From Holothuria scabra (taxonomy: Eukaryota; Echinodermata; Holothuroidea; Aspidochirotida; Holothuriidae), in NCBI GenBank assembly GCA_037179385.1, contig CM074179.1, forward strand, positions 4,898,001 through 4,962,000: DNA of 64,000 nt, written 5' to 3'. Below, one piece after another: positions 13,344 through 25,310 of the stretch (within the stretch, counting starts at the first letter, position 1; each line of letters begins with the position of its first letter). Below the pieces are notes generated by a model, which was given only the letters and a program-made list of their open reading frames with translations, was not told the DNA's origin and did no database searches. The position numbers and the translations under genes were made by a program.

Positions 13344-15310
13344 CACAGTAACTCTCCTTGCAACGAGATTATTCAGACATATCACAAAGAGTGGAATACT
13401 TAGCTCAAAGCTCCCCCTATTCTTGCAACGACAAACTGACACTTTAATAACTTTGCCCTGTAACAACTAGCGCCGCTCTTCCCTTCTCCAAAAAGTTGGG
13501 GTCTCGGGAAGAATTTCGAAGTGGGTGCTGAATACCTTCTTTATCAGTCCAATGCACATTCAGCTCAGAAGATTGGAAAGGGCCGTCTCAGGCCATTTGG
13601 AGAGTTTTTAAAGCCACAAATTTTCTTGTCCGCTCCGCGCCAACCACTGTCGACGCTCCTCCGCTTAGATAGTCCTACTGCCACTCAGTTCCCCCTTTCC
13701 ACGCGGCTCCGTTAATTGCATCATTGGTGACGTTTGTGGAAACTAAAATTTAAATGAATGTGCCCTTTTTATGTTGGACTCTCCTTCAAAAAAGACCCTA
13801 GATCCGTCTCTCTTTGCTGTGTCATTTGCCCTAATCTTGATTTTGGTTGACCCATTTTAGCCAAATGCCCAACAAGACCGCACTTCTTACAGTACTACAG
13901 TACAGTACTATCTTTTGTTGGACATAATTTCTCTGAGTGGGCACAAATGCGACAGTTAAAAAACTTTCCTCGTTGCTTGCGCCCTCGGTTTAATTATTTT
14001 CTTTTTTGTGGGGGGTGATTTCTGGTACATTTTTTACTCTCACTGTCCACTCCTAAGTCGAGTCCAGCAAGCTCGAATCTAATTCCATAACTCAAGTCTA
14101 TATGTCATATTATGGTTATTTCTCATACGGTGTAGCTGCGTGTATCTCGTATGATCTGAATGTGTGAAGCGCCCACCTCAATAATAAGCCATAATACTAG
14201 TAATTTTCGTTTTTATTTTTAGAGCCCTGCTTACCTTGGTGGCCCAAAATGTTGCACTCCGGCAAAAAAAAAAGGGTTCATTTGTGAACACGTACCATGC
14301 CATGATAACATAGGGCCGCCAAACACTTCGTTCCCAATAGTGTAAATGATAAAGGCCAATCTCCCCAGCTAAAAGTATCCCGCATAATCACGAAAGGTTA
14401 CAATTTTAGGTGCGGAACAACCGGCAATGAAAAGTTTATGCGAAAAGCAAAATAGATGTCTTCTTATTGGCATTTTTGAGAATGCATCGCTAATCCTAAT
14501 TTATCATTGATAAAAGAGAACAAAAGCATTGTGAACGTCTGAAACGAAAAGTAGGTTCAATGCGTTTGTTGCACATTGAATCACTAGCCCGGTTATTGCG
14601 TGTAGCTCGCATGTTCTCCGTTTCCAGTGTTTCTATTTGGAACGCCAGATGATAAACATGAAACATACAGATGTAGATTTGGTTCCGTTTATCTATTGCG
14701 ATTTCTGTCTATAGTTTTACGTAAGTGTACATATTTCAAACTCTGGCTTTTGTGATAAATTTTCTGTCTTTTTCCGGCGTCCTTTATATAATTTTACTTT
14801 TTTAAATGTTTCTTACAAAGCGTAATTGAGGGTAAGCTCGTGAAAATAATTTAAGTAGAATATAAACAAGTACAGAAATTAGCAAGCACATTTTGAACAA
14901 GTAAGTTAATTTAAAGCCAACACATACGACGCCATGAGCTCACGTTTATGAGCAGTATTTCGCTTCCTTAAACGTTCCCTGCCAGCAAATTTGGTTGGTT
15001 TTGTGCACGGACTGCGGTAGACTACTGAGGCGGTTCGTCGGAGAAATTCCAGTTGACTTAAACTGTTAAAGGCGGTCTTTCGATGGCAACGACACTGATT
15101 GTCTAAGAATGTTTGCCCCCCGCCCCCATACCGTTTTAATTTCCTGGAGAAACACGACCCCTTTAAAAGTAGTCGTATAATCTCGACCCAGAGCAAAGAG
15201 ACTTGCACAAAGGTAGAGAGACAAATGCTATGACCAAAAAACATTCTCACTAATTTGGTAGATATACTCTATGAAATGCATGTTCCTTTGGCTCAATTTC
15301 TCAACCCAAG
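13344..15310. other. Non-coding, presumed intron
   Basis: Nothing coding is recognised. The block 13570-13690 resembles 9820-9910 (opposite orientation). The rest is unassigned up to the acceptor CAACCCAAG at 15302-15310. Confidence 0.45.
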
Positions 15311-15728
15311 ATAAAGACTTAAACCAATATTTTGATAACTTTTTAGCTGATGATGTTGGCGTCGTATATAGAAGAGAAAACGAACACTACGAAAAAATAT
15401 ACGACGACTCTGGAACTGGAGCATATGACGGTGTTTCAATATGGCGTCCGACGACAGTCCACAGCGGTTTTTATGCATTGGGTGATGTGGCTGTTCCGGG
15501 GGATGATTATGACAAACCCACCTCGTCAGCAATTATGGTAAAAGACGTGTCTGAAGATGGAGATGCTTTGAGGCCACCCTCAGATTTCACTGAGATGTGG
15601 AATGATAAAGGAAGTAAAGGGGACCAAGCTGTAAGGATCATGAAAATGAACCCTCCAAGCGGATATGTTTGTCTCGGCGATGTTGCAGTAATCGGGTACG
15701 ACAACTTACCAGACAAGAACTTGTACAG
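15311..15728 (+). CDS. Vps62-domain exon (left arm)
   Basis: This 418-nt exon lies between an acceptor (CAACCCAAG|AT, phase 1) and a donor (TACAG|GTAGGA, phase 2). It encodes the repeat signature of the Vps62 (DUF946) family: KIYDDSGTGAYDGVSIWR, then a GFYALGDVAV turn, then MWNDKGSKGDQAVRIMKMN and GYVCLGDVAVIG. The alternating (W/I)xDxGS and GxxxLGDVA units are diagnostic. Some family members act in vacuolar sorting; others sit in front of pore-forming aerolysin-like domains, which the next exon suggests here. The translation is identical to the right-arm exon. Confidence 0.8.
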
Positions 15729-16813
15729 GTAGGATAATTTGATGTGGTCTAAACGCTCAGGGTATGCACATTGACCGTTCTAATATCCCGTCCAAATATT
15801 CATTTTTTTGACAAAAACAGATACGATTATTCCGTTCCATTTCCATCACAGTCCCGTGCCCGAAGCCAGTCACCAAAACATTGTTTGCTCTTTCCCCTCT
15901 TGTGATGTCGATGAAAGTAACACATGTTACATCATTTTTTTTTAGTTCGGCAAGCTCGTTGCAATAATATCACAAGATGGGATGGACAGGAAGAATTTCA
16001 TCTGGGACCCCCCGTAAAATAATAATCGTTTAAATATACTACTTGCTCACATTTTAACCGTTCCCGTAGCAGGCTTTTTCGTCGACTGCTCAATCAATAG
16101 GTCATCATCCCCGGTACAACACCTTAACCAGTTAACTGAATTCTTCCACTTCTAAACAATGGCTACTACGAATCATGTATTCTCCTTAGCTTCAAGTATG
16201 AGCTCTGCCTATTAGATCCACGATCTGTATCATATTTTTTCACGTAAAGTGAAGAGAAAAATTACATACACAAAAATCACTGCTTTCATATTACATAAAA
16301 CGCCTTCGATGTTATCATTTGTTGTAAATAAGAGTTTAAACGGCAGTTCAGTTTTACACCAAGACTTCGTGGTTACGGGGAGCCATTTTATAGTATGAAT
16401 GTGCTAAAAAGAACGAGGAAGGAAACTCGTTCACTTGGACAAATACATACTTAACTGCGAGGTGAATACGCATTTTGCTTTCATGGGCGCTCTAGAGGGT
16501 GTTAGACCAATTGTATTTCAAGATGAAAACATGCCTGTCCATTCCAAGGTATATAAATCTTTACAATAAAAAATTTTTGACTCAGTATTACCATATGTAA
16601 TGAGTGAGTCACCTTTCGATTTCGATCATATACCAAGACTTTAAAAGTGAGACTTTTTAAAGACACATTTGGATTTCTCATGTGAATACCCTTTCGTTTG
16701 TATTCAATTTTTTACCGCCTAGCTTTTTGTTGCCGAGTAAAAATTTACCTATGCCTAGTTTACTGGAAAAAGACGATGTCATTCCCCTTTTTACATTTCC
16801 AATTTCTATCTAG
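15729..16813 (+). other. Intron between the Vps62 exons (left arm)
   Basis: A GT-AG intron of 1085 nt (donor GTAGGA, acceptor TTTCTATCTAG), against 1069 nt in the right arm. Differences between arms increase towards its 3' part. No other feature was seen. Confidence 0.6.
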
Positions 16814-17311
16814 ATGCGTGAAGGAGAAACTATGTCTCAGCAGATTCCGGTGAATACGAGTACGTCTGGAACGACAAAGGTTCCAAAGCCTATAAAGCAG
16901 TATCGATGTGGAAGTAACCGCATTTACGGATCGGATGTCAAGGCACTTGACACTAACACGTACACGACACACTCGGGTTACAGTACTGCAGAACAACAAG
17001 ACATGCTTGATGGTAGAACCGTTGTTAATGTAATGGATTACATTGTCGACGATAGTGATTTTTCTTAACTGTTTATAAGAGATTTCTGAAGTCGATAAAA
17101 TTTACGGCGACTCGGGTACAGGCGCCTACGATGCTATATCCGTGTGGAGGGCAAAGGGCCTGCTGGCACCTTTACTCTAGGGGACATCGGCTGTATCTAC
17201 GTACAAGACACCAATTGGATTTGTCGTGCGTCCCCATGACGAAACTGTTTTAAGTGTCACCTACGAGCTTCCAGCAAATCTGGACGGACGCGAGGTCTAA
17301 AGGAAGTATGG
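16814..17311 (+). pseudogene. Vps62 / aerolysin-like exon, frame-broken and cut by the gap (left arm)
   Basis: This is the counterpart of the right-arm exon 19639-20694. It keeps the acceptor and most of the sequence, but single-base insertions and deletions shift the frame several times, and the exon stops at the N gap before the aerolysin-like segment. In a ~60-bp patch (about 16949-17000) it differs from the right arm by substitutions rather than indels. Either the copy is a real pseudogene or the consensus is poor at a contig end; the dense indels next to the gap favour the second reading. Confidence 0.65.
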
Positions 17312-17411
17312 NNNNNNNNNNNNNNNNNNNNNNNNNNNNNNNNNNNNNNNNNNNNNNNNNNNNNNNNNNNNNNNNNNNNNNNNNNNNNNNNNNNNNNNNN
17401 NNNNNNNNNNN
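17312..17411. other. Assembly gap of exactly 100 N
   Basis: One hundred N in a row, a common placeholder for a scaffold gap of unknown size. It lies where the left arm stops, inside an exon, so the left gene copy is cut here. Confidence 0.99.
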
Positions 17412-19638
17412 AATTTCCGATTAGTTTGATTGCATTCCAAAATTACAATGCTTTTAAATTAACTCTTTTCATAGAATCGGGATGCTTTTTGTTTAAAAAA
17501 CATTAATTATATCCACTGCAACCAAGTGCGGTCTTCTGCTCTTTTCATCCAGCTCTAAAATGGAGCTGTGATGACAAAACAATTTACATTTAGTTTGGTT
17601 TCGACTAATGGCTCTTTGTCCAGGGTGGGGACTTTTAGAAAAAACACATGACAGACCAGTGATGTGAATGGTCTGAAAGCCGTGAGGCTGGTCAGCTGTT
17701 GTCCTTCATTGGACGTATTCCTACTTCGGAAGCAGTATAAAGTTTGGATTCGCCGTGGGAAAGACCCCTTCGCCAGATGGTCGAGAGTACGGCGAAAAAA
17801 GCATTGACACACCAAGGCTTTGTGGCGTTCCGGTAGAATTTGACAGTTGGTCTTTCCTCCGCCTCCACGCAATTTACATGCAATTGACCGTCTGTGAAAA
17901 ATGCAGCTCGTAAGGTCCACGGTATTAGACAGAAGGACCAATCTCGAGCATCGTGGATGTATTTAAGACCTTTTTTGTGTTTGAAAAGACCAATGACAAA
18001 TGGTCTGAGGTCCGTGAGGCATTAGTCAATTTGTTGCTCCTTCAGTGGACGTATAGCTTCTTTTGGGAAGCAGTTTAAACATTGTGCTAATACTCAAAGT
18101 ATTACCTCTCCATGGTTTTGCCGAAGGCCCTCTTTGCTAGAAGGTCAGGAGTGACTTTAGAAAAAGGTTTTGCTTAATCTTTTGATTGTAATTTTTACGA
18201 ATGAACACTGAATGAATAAACTATAAATCTCACTCTACTCGGCCTGTGTGGTTTTAAAAATTACAGTAAATTCAATGGTTTGTTATTCATCTTACATTAT
18301 CTTCCGTGGGTCTGTCAAAGCTACGGTTGTCTAACTAAAAATTTAGTTTTACGGTACATTGAAAAGTACTGTAAATTAAGTACTGGCAACGTTGTCCCGA
18401 GTAATTTACTGCAAATTTTACAGGAGTCTGCTTGGGTGGAAGGAGGGGCGACGGTAACGGCTACGAGGATGCGAGCATGACTTGTCAACTGATACCATTT
18501 TGACAAGTGTCGGCACATTGACTATCTACTCTCGGTACATTTGCCTTATGTACCCTCTCGAAAATTTTTGACACGCCAGTTAACGCTCTACTGCTGTGGA
18601 TGATGGATGGATGCACAAAGGGAAAGACAAAAAGGAGAAGAAGAAAAAAGGAATGAAAGTCCCGGTTATCCACGAAGCGCACCGTCGGGAAAGTACAAAT
18701 TTATAACACTGAATGATTGATACAAGAAGCAAAAGATGAGAAAGGCTGTTTATTGGGAATCGTGAGTGACTTTGAAGTGATAAATGCGTAATGATTACAT
18801 GTTAAGTATAGTAAACAACGGTACATGTGCTATATTTTTAAGACCGATGTTAAAGGGCAGAAAATGATTGACCTTTCAAATTACGACAAAATGGTGAGGC
18901 CTAAATTTTTTCAAGATATAACCTCCTCACATACCGCAATGAAGTACTTTCCTGCCCAAGAATTACTTGTTCACCCAACTCTCAGAAATTTAAATGATGT
19001 AACTTCATTAAACAAAGTAACTAATGTTTTTAGGAGATAATAGGCCTACACTTTTGCTGCACTGTAAAGAATATTTGTAAGTTTACAGAAAAATAGAATA
19101 AAGAAAAACGAAAGAACGCATAAAAAGTTGTACCAACTCACTGACAGCACTTTTTATGTATTGTTCTTTTTTTTTTTTTTTGTAATTGTACATAAAATTT
19201 GGCCAATGAATACTGCTTATCAAGAAACTCCATAACTTGATAACGATAGCGCGAATCCTTCACCCTAAAATAGAATTAACCATCGACACAATATAACGGC
19301 AACAACAATAACTGGCTCTTTAGCCAGAAAAATTTTGTAATATTAAAAACACTTTTTGACAAGGCGGGGCTAATTATCAAGCTTGATGGTTTGATGATAA
19401 AAGGTTACATTTCTTTCGTTTGTGTTGTTGCGTCGTTCAATGTTTCCATTGTAGAGAGAGAAAACAATAAAATAATGGTGAAATTTCAGAGAACGCAAAA
19501 AAAAAAAAGTAGAACTTGACGCTTGGCAAGTAAGAGAAATTAAGTTGATCGGCGGAGCAAAATAGGCAAAGCACATTAAATGAAGTGTAAGCTATGGAAT
19601 ATGTTTGTAATTAACTGATTAATGTCATGGGAACGTAC
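17412..19638. other. Spacer unique to the right side of the gap
   Basis: Sequence downstream of the right-arm gene copy, with no left counterpart. Two diverged direct copies of a ~130-bp unit lie at about 17655-17800 and 17990-18140 (shared words GTCCGTGAGG-like, TGGACGTAT, GGAAGCAGT). A TAGGCCTA octamer is at 19041. The expected remaining exons of the aerolysin-like domain were not recognised here. Confidence 0.5.
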
Positions 19639-20694
19639 CTCGCCTTTAGCAAAGAATGGAATACCAGCGTTTACCGTCATATCGACACCAATCTCGCCAC
19701 CCGCCGCATTTGACCAGGAATAACTTTCTTCGTAGTCATACTCTATTTCTCGATGGGAAGTTTGAGTGGAGTTTCCATCGTTTTTGACAATGGTACGACC
19801 AATTGCAGCAGGTTGATTGTCCATCATGCTGTAGTCATCCAAGTGGTAATTAACATTTCTCAAAGTGTACTTAACGGCAGGTTGGCCTTCTATGTAATTG
19901 GCTGCTGAGGAATCCAAAACGAAGGCCGATTCAGAAGGATCGCCGTATTCTCCAAACGATGTCATGGCGCTTACGCCCTGTCCATTTTCGTCTTTTGCAT
20001 CGGCTCTGAATATACTGACGGCATCGTATGCTTTGCTCCCTGCGTCAGTCCAGATAGGCTTCCACACCCCTGCCACAGTGTATTGTGCGTCTACACAACG
20101 GAAAGAAGTGGTGTCGGGTTTTTCCGTTTCACTTCTGATTGCAACATGTCCGATCGCTCTGTAACCGGGATTGCACAGAGGTTTCCAAAAGGCACCATCC
20201 ATACTTCCTTTAGACCCTGCGTCCGTCCAGATTTGCTGGAAGTCGTAGGGGACACTTAAAACAGTTTCGTTGTGGGGACGCACGACAAATCCAATTGGTG
20301 TCTTGTACGTAGATACAGCGATGTCCCCTAGAGTAAAGGTGCCAGCAGGCCCCTTTGCCCTCCACACGGATATAGCATCGTAGGCGCCTGTACCCGAGTC
20401 GTCGTAAATTTTATCGACTTCAGAAATCTCATAAACAGTTAAGAAAAAATCACTATCGTCGACAATGTAATCCATTACATTAACAACGGTTCTACCATCA
20501 AGCATGTCTGGTTGTCCTGAAGTACTGTAACCCGAGAATGACGTGAACGTGTTAGAGTCAAGTGCATTGGACATCCGATCCGTAAATGCGGTTACTCCAC
20601 ATCGATACTGCTTTTATAGGCTTTGGAACCTTTGTCGTTCCAGACGTACTCGTATTCACCGGAATCTGCTGAGACATAGTTTTCCTTCACGCAT
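19639..20694 (-). CDS. Vps62 repeats plus start of an aerolysin-like domain (right arm)
   Basis: The exon runs from acceptor CTATCTAG|ATGC (phase 2, matching the upstream exon) to donor GCGAG|GTACGT. It holds several Vps62 units: KIYDDSGTGAYDAISVWR, IWTDAGSKGSMDGAFWKP, and IWTDAGSKAYDAVSIFRA. The C-terminal ~90 residues change character to a Ser/Thr-rich, beta-type segment ending in GIDMTV-like residues and AGIPFFAKGEV, typical of the entry to the ETX/MTX2-aerolysin pore-forming domain. The rest of that domain would be in later exons that are not visible. A frameshift lies between the first ~35 codons and the long frame starting at 20574. Vps62-aerolysin fusions are presumed lectin-like or pore-forming defence or venom proteins; activity here is not shown. 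Confidence 0.7.
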
Positions 20695-21763
20695 CTAGAT
20701 AGAAATTGGAAATGTAAAAAGGGGAATGACATCGTCTTTTTCCAAACTAGGCATAGGTAAATTTTACCGCAACAAAAAGCTAGGCGGTAAAAATTGAATA
20801 CAAACGAAAGGTATTCACATGAGAAATCCAAATGTGTCTTTAAAAGTCTCACTTTTAAAGTCTTGGTATATGATCGGTCGAAAGGTGACTCACTCATTAC
20901 ATATGGTAATACTGAGTCAAAATTTTTATTGTAAAGATTTATATACCTTGAATGGACAGGCATGTTTTCATCTTGAAATACAATTGGTCTAACACCCTCT
21001 AGAGCGCCCATGAAAGCAAAATGCGTATTCACCTCGCAGTTAAGTATGTATTTGTCCAAGTGAACGAGTTTCCCTTCCTCGTTCTTTTTAGCACATTCAT
21101 ACTATAAAATGGCTCCCGTAACCACGAAGTCTTGGTGTAAACTGAACTGCCGTTTAAACTCTTATTTACAACAAATGATAACATCGAAGGCGTTTTATGT
21201 AATATGAAAGCAGTGATTTTTGTGTATGTAATTTTCTCTTCACTTTACGTGAAAAAAATATGATACAGATCGTGGATCTAATAGGCAGAGCTCATACTTG
21301 AAGCTAAGGAGAATACATGATTCGTAGTAGCCATTGTTTAGAAGTGGAAGAATTCAGTTAACTGGTTAAGGTGTTGTACCGGGGATGATGACCTATTGAT
21401 TGAGCAGTCGACGAAAAAGCCTGCTACGGGAACGGTTAAAATGTGAGCAAGTAGTATATTTAAACGATTATTATTTTACGGGGGGTCCCAGATGAAATTC
21501 TTCCTGTCCATCCCATCTTGTGATATTATTGCAACGAGCTTGCCGAACTAAAAAAAAATGATGTAACATGTGTTACTTTCATCGACATCACAAGAGGGGA
21601 AAGAGCAAACAATGTTTTGGTGACTGGCTTCGGGCACGGGACTGTGATGGAAATGGAACGGAATAATCGTATCTGTTTTTGTCAAAAAATGAATATTTGG
21701 ACGGGATATTAGAACGGTCAATGTGCATACCCTGAGCGTTTAGACCACATCAAATTATCCTAC
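20695..21763 (-). other. Intron between the Vps62 exons (right arm)
   Basis: GT-AG intron mirroring 15729-16813. No other feature was seen. Confidence 0.6.
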
Positions 21764-22181
21764 CTGTACAAGTTCTTGTCTGGTAAGTTGTCGTACCCGA
21801 TTACTGCAACATCGCCGAGACAAACATATCCGCTTGGAGGGTTCATTTTCATGATCCTTACAGCTTGGTCCCCTTTACTTCCTTTATCATTCCACATCTC
21901 AGTGAAATCTGAGGGTGGCCTCAAAGCATCTCCATCTTCAGACACGTCTTTTACCATAATTGCTGACGAGGTGGGTTTGTCATAATCATCCCCCGGAACA
22001 GCCACATCACCCAATGCATAAAAACCGCTGTGGACTGTCGTCGGACGCCATATTGAAACACCGTCATATGCTCCAGTTCCAGAGTCGTCGTATATTTTTT
22101 CGTAGTGTTCGTTTTCTCTTCTATATACGACGCCAACATCATCAGCTAAAAAGTTATCAAAATATTGGTTTAAGTCTTTAT
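21764..22181 (-). CDS. Vps62-domain exon (right arm)
   Basis: The exact mirror of 15311-15728: same length (418 nt), same splice sites and phases, and an identical translation with the KIYDDSGTGAYD and MWNDKGSKGDQA Vps62 signatures. It is followed by exon 20694-19639 on the same strand. The gene runs towards the gap, so it converges with the left copy. Confidence 0.8.
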
Positions 22182-24161
22182 CTTGGGTTGAGAAATTGAG
22201 CCAAAGGAACATGCATTTCATAGAGTATATCTACCAAATTAGTGAGAATGTTTTTTGGTCATAGCATTTGTCTCTCTACCTTTGTGCAAGTCTCTTTGCT
22301 CTGGGTCGAGATTATACGACTACTTTTAAAGGGGTCGTGTTTCTCCAGGAAATTAAAACGGTATGGGGGCGGGGGGCAAACATTCTTAGACAATCAGTGT
22401 CGTTGCCATCGAAAGACCGCCTTTAACAGTTTAAGTCAACTGGAATTTCTCCGACGAACCGCCTCAGTAGTCTACCGCAGTCCGTGCACAAAACCAACCA
22501 AATTTGCTGGCAGGGAACGTTTAAGGAAGCGAAATACTGCTCATAAACGTGAGCTCATGGCGTCGTATGTGTTGGCTTTAAATTAACTTACTTGTTCAAA
22601 ATGTGCTTGCTAATTTCTGTACTTGTTTATATTCTACTTAAATTATTTTCACGAGCTTACCCTCAATTACGCTTTGTAAGAAACATTTAAAAAAGTAAAA
22701 TTATATAAAGGACGCCGGAAAAGACAGAAAATTTATCACAAAAGCCAGGGAGTTTGAAATATGTACACTTACGTAAAACTATAGACAGAAATCGCAATAG
22801 ATAAACGGAACCAAATCTACATCTGTATGTTTCATGTTTATCATCTGGCGTTCCAAATAGAAACACTGGAAACGGAGAACATGCGAGCTACACGCAATAA
22901 CCGGGCTAGTGATTCAATGTGCAACAAACGCATTGAACCTACTTTTCGTTTCAGACGTTCACAATGCTTTTGTTCTCTTTTATCAATGATAAATTAGGAT
23001 TAGCGATGCATTCTCAAAAATGCCAATAAGAAGACATCTATTTTGCTTTTCGCATAAACTTTTCATTGCCGGTTGTTCCGCACCTAAAATTGTAACCTTT
23101 CGTGATTATGCGGGATACTTTTAGCTGGGGAGATTGGCCTTTATCATTTACACTATTGGGAACGAAGTGTTTGGCGGCCCTATGTTATCATGGCATGGTA
23201 CGTGTTCACAAATGAACCCTTTTTTTTTTTTGCCGGAGTGCAACATTTTGGGCCACCAAGGTAAGCAGGGCTCTAAAAATAAAAACGAAAATTACTAGTA
23301 TTATGGCTTATTATTGAGGTGGGCGCTTCACACATTCAGATCATACGAGATACACGCAGCTACACCGTATGAGAAATAACCATAATATGACATATAGACT
23401 TGAGTTATGGAATTAGATTCGAGCTTGCTGGACTCGACTTAGGAGTGGACAGTGAGAGTAAAAAAATGTACCAGAAATCACCCCCCCCCCCCACAAAAAA
23501 GAAAATAATTAAACCGAGGGCGCAAGCAACGAGGAAAGTTTTTTAACTGTCGCATTTGTGCCCACTCAGAGAAATTATGTCCAACAAAAGATAGTACTGT
23601 ACTGTAGTACTGTAAGAAGTGCGGTCTTGTTGGGCATTTGGCTAAAATGGGTCAACCAAAATCAAGATTAGGGCAAATGACACAGCAAAGAGAGACGGAT
23701 CTAGGGTCTTTTTTGAAGGAGAGTCCAACATAAAAAGGGCACATTCATTTAAATTTTAGTTTCCACAAACGTCACCAATGATGCAATTAACGGAGCCGCG
23801 TGGAAAGGGGGAACTGAGTGGCAGTAGGACTATCTAAGCGGAGGAGCGTCGACAGTGGTTGGCGCGGAGCGGACAAGAAAATTTGTGGCTTTAAAAACTC
23901 TCCAAATGGCCTGAGACGGCCCTTTCCAATCTTCTGAGCTGAATGTGCATTGGACTGATAAAGAAGGTATTCAGCACCCACTTCGAAATTCTTCCCGAGA
24001 CCCCAACTTTTTGGAGAAGGGAAGAGCGGCGCTAGTTGTTACAGGGCAAAGTTATTAAAGTGTCAGTTTGTCGTTGCAAGAATAGGGGGAGCTTTGAGCT
24101 AAGTATTCCACTCTTTGTGATATGTCTGAATAATCTCGTTGCAAGGAGAGTTACTGTGTAA
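22182..24161. other. Mirror of 13344-15310, non-coding
   Basis: No coding exon is recognised. It holds the mirror of the 13570-13690 repeat block and a C-run near 23482. Confidence 0.45.
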
Positions 24162-24417
24162 AGCCCGGCACACACTGCCATGATAACCAACGACATGAAG
24201 CGACAAGACGTCGCGTCGACTGTAGTCCTGGCGGTTTGGCCAGTTTCAGCACGAGAGTTCCGTCGTGTCGTATGTCGTCGGTCCGATTGAACTTGTTCAA
24301 TCGTGTAGTTGGATGCAATCGGTGAGATTTAGTCCACGAATACCAAAAAAGTGTCTACGATATATTCATTTTGTCCACGACGGAGCCTTCGGTAGTCGTT
24401 GCGGTGTGTAAAGGGCT
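24162..24417. mobile_element. Harbinger-like MITE (right arm)
   Basis: Mirror of 13071-13340, with the same terminal inverted repeats and TAA on both flanks. It lacks 14 bp present in the left copy. Confidence 0.65.
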
Positions 24418-24629
24418 TAAGAGGCTTAAAGGGCCAAACCTCTCACCCCAAACTACAATTTTGGTTCCCGGGTACCGAAACTCTCAATTGGCTCAGCTCT
24501 TTGATTGACAGTTAATGCAAACAATGCATAGTGCCAAAGCTTATTTTACACAGCATGAACAGTACTGAGAGTGTTTTGATGATATAAATTGAATTTTTCT
24601 ATACTCACCTCGAAGCAATAAACTGAGAT

Positions 24630-25310
24630 TGTAGGCCTATCTGGATGGGGATGAATTTCAGACAATGGTGGGAGGGACTAAAGTAAGAAGGTTAGGAGAA
24701 TTGGTACTGTTTGGGGTGAGAGAACTGGGCCTTTAAGATATTTATGTTTAGTTTTTGTTTGCAATAACAAAAAAATCAGCAGCAGCAATCACTGTCATAT
24801 AAATGGTCTTGACACTTTTCGGGGAAACTATACAACGGAACTGAAAATATGCTAATGCTTCTCTATTGTGGCTAAATTCAAGTTCCGCTGAATTGATGAA
24901 AATGTCTGTGACTGCTCGAACTCCCGACTGTTAATGATTTTACCCCTAACATCTCTTGCATGATAAGTGTCAAACTATTGCTCACCGCACCTGAACGATC
25001 TGCTTTCATGCCCCGTCACTAACGTTAATGCCAGTATGCCGGCGGGAGAAGAAGTCTAAGGGATAGACCGCTCTGTTTTACGAATTGTTATGAAGGTAGA
25101 TGTCCTCAGAGGCAATCGGTGCCACCAGGATGTCACAGAGTCTACCCTTTCAAGTAAAATTTGGAATTTGACAAAATTTGCCCATTCTAAGGTACTAAAA
25201 AAGTGGCATCACTGAGGAGCCTTGCAAAACAATCCTCCCCCTTTGAAAATTTTGAGAAAGGGGGAGCATGGCCCAATGCCCCCCCCCCCTTCGTACGCCA
25301 CTGATCATTA
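24630..25310 (+). repeat. Dispersed repeat family A, copy 2 (right arm)
   Basis: Mirror of 12190-12880, with the same landmarks in + orientation (GGTGAGAGAACTGGGCC, CGGGGAAAC, TTGCTCACC). Confidence 0.5.
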
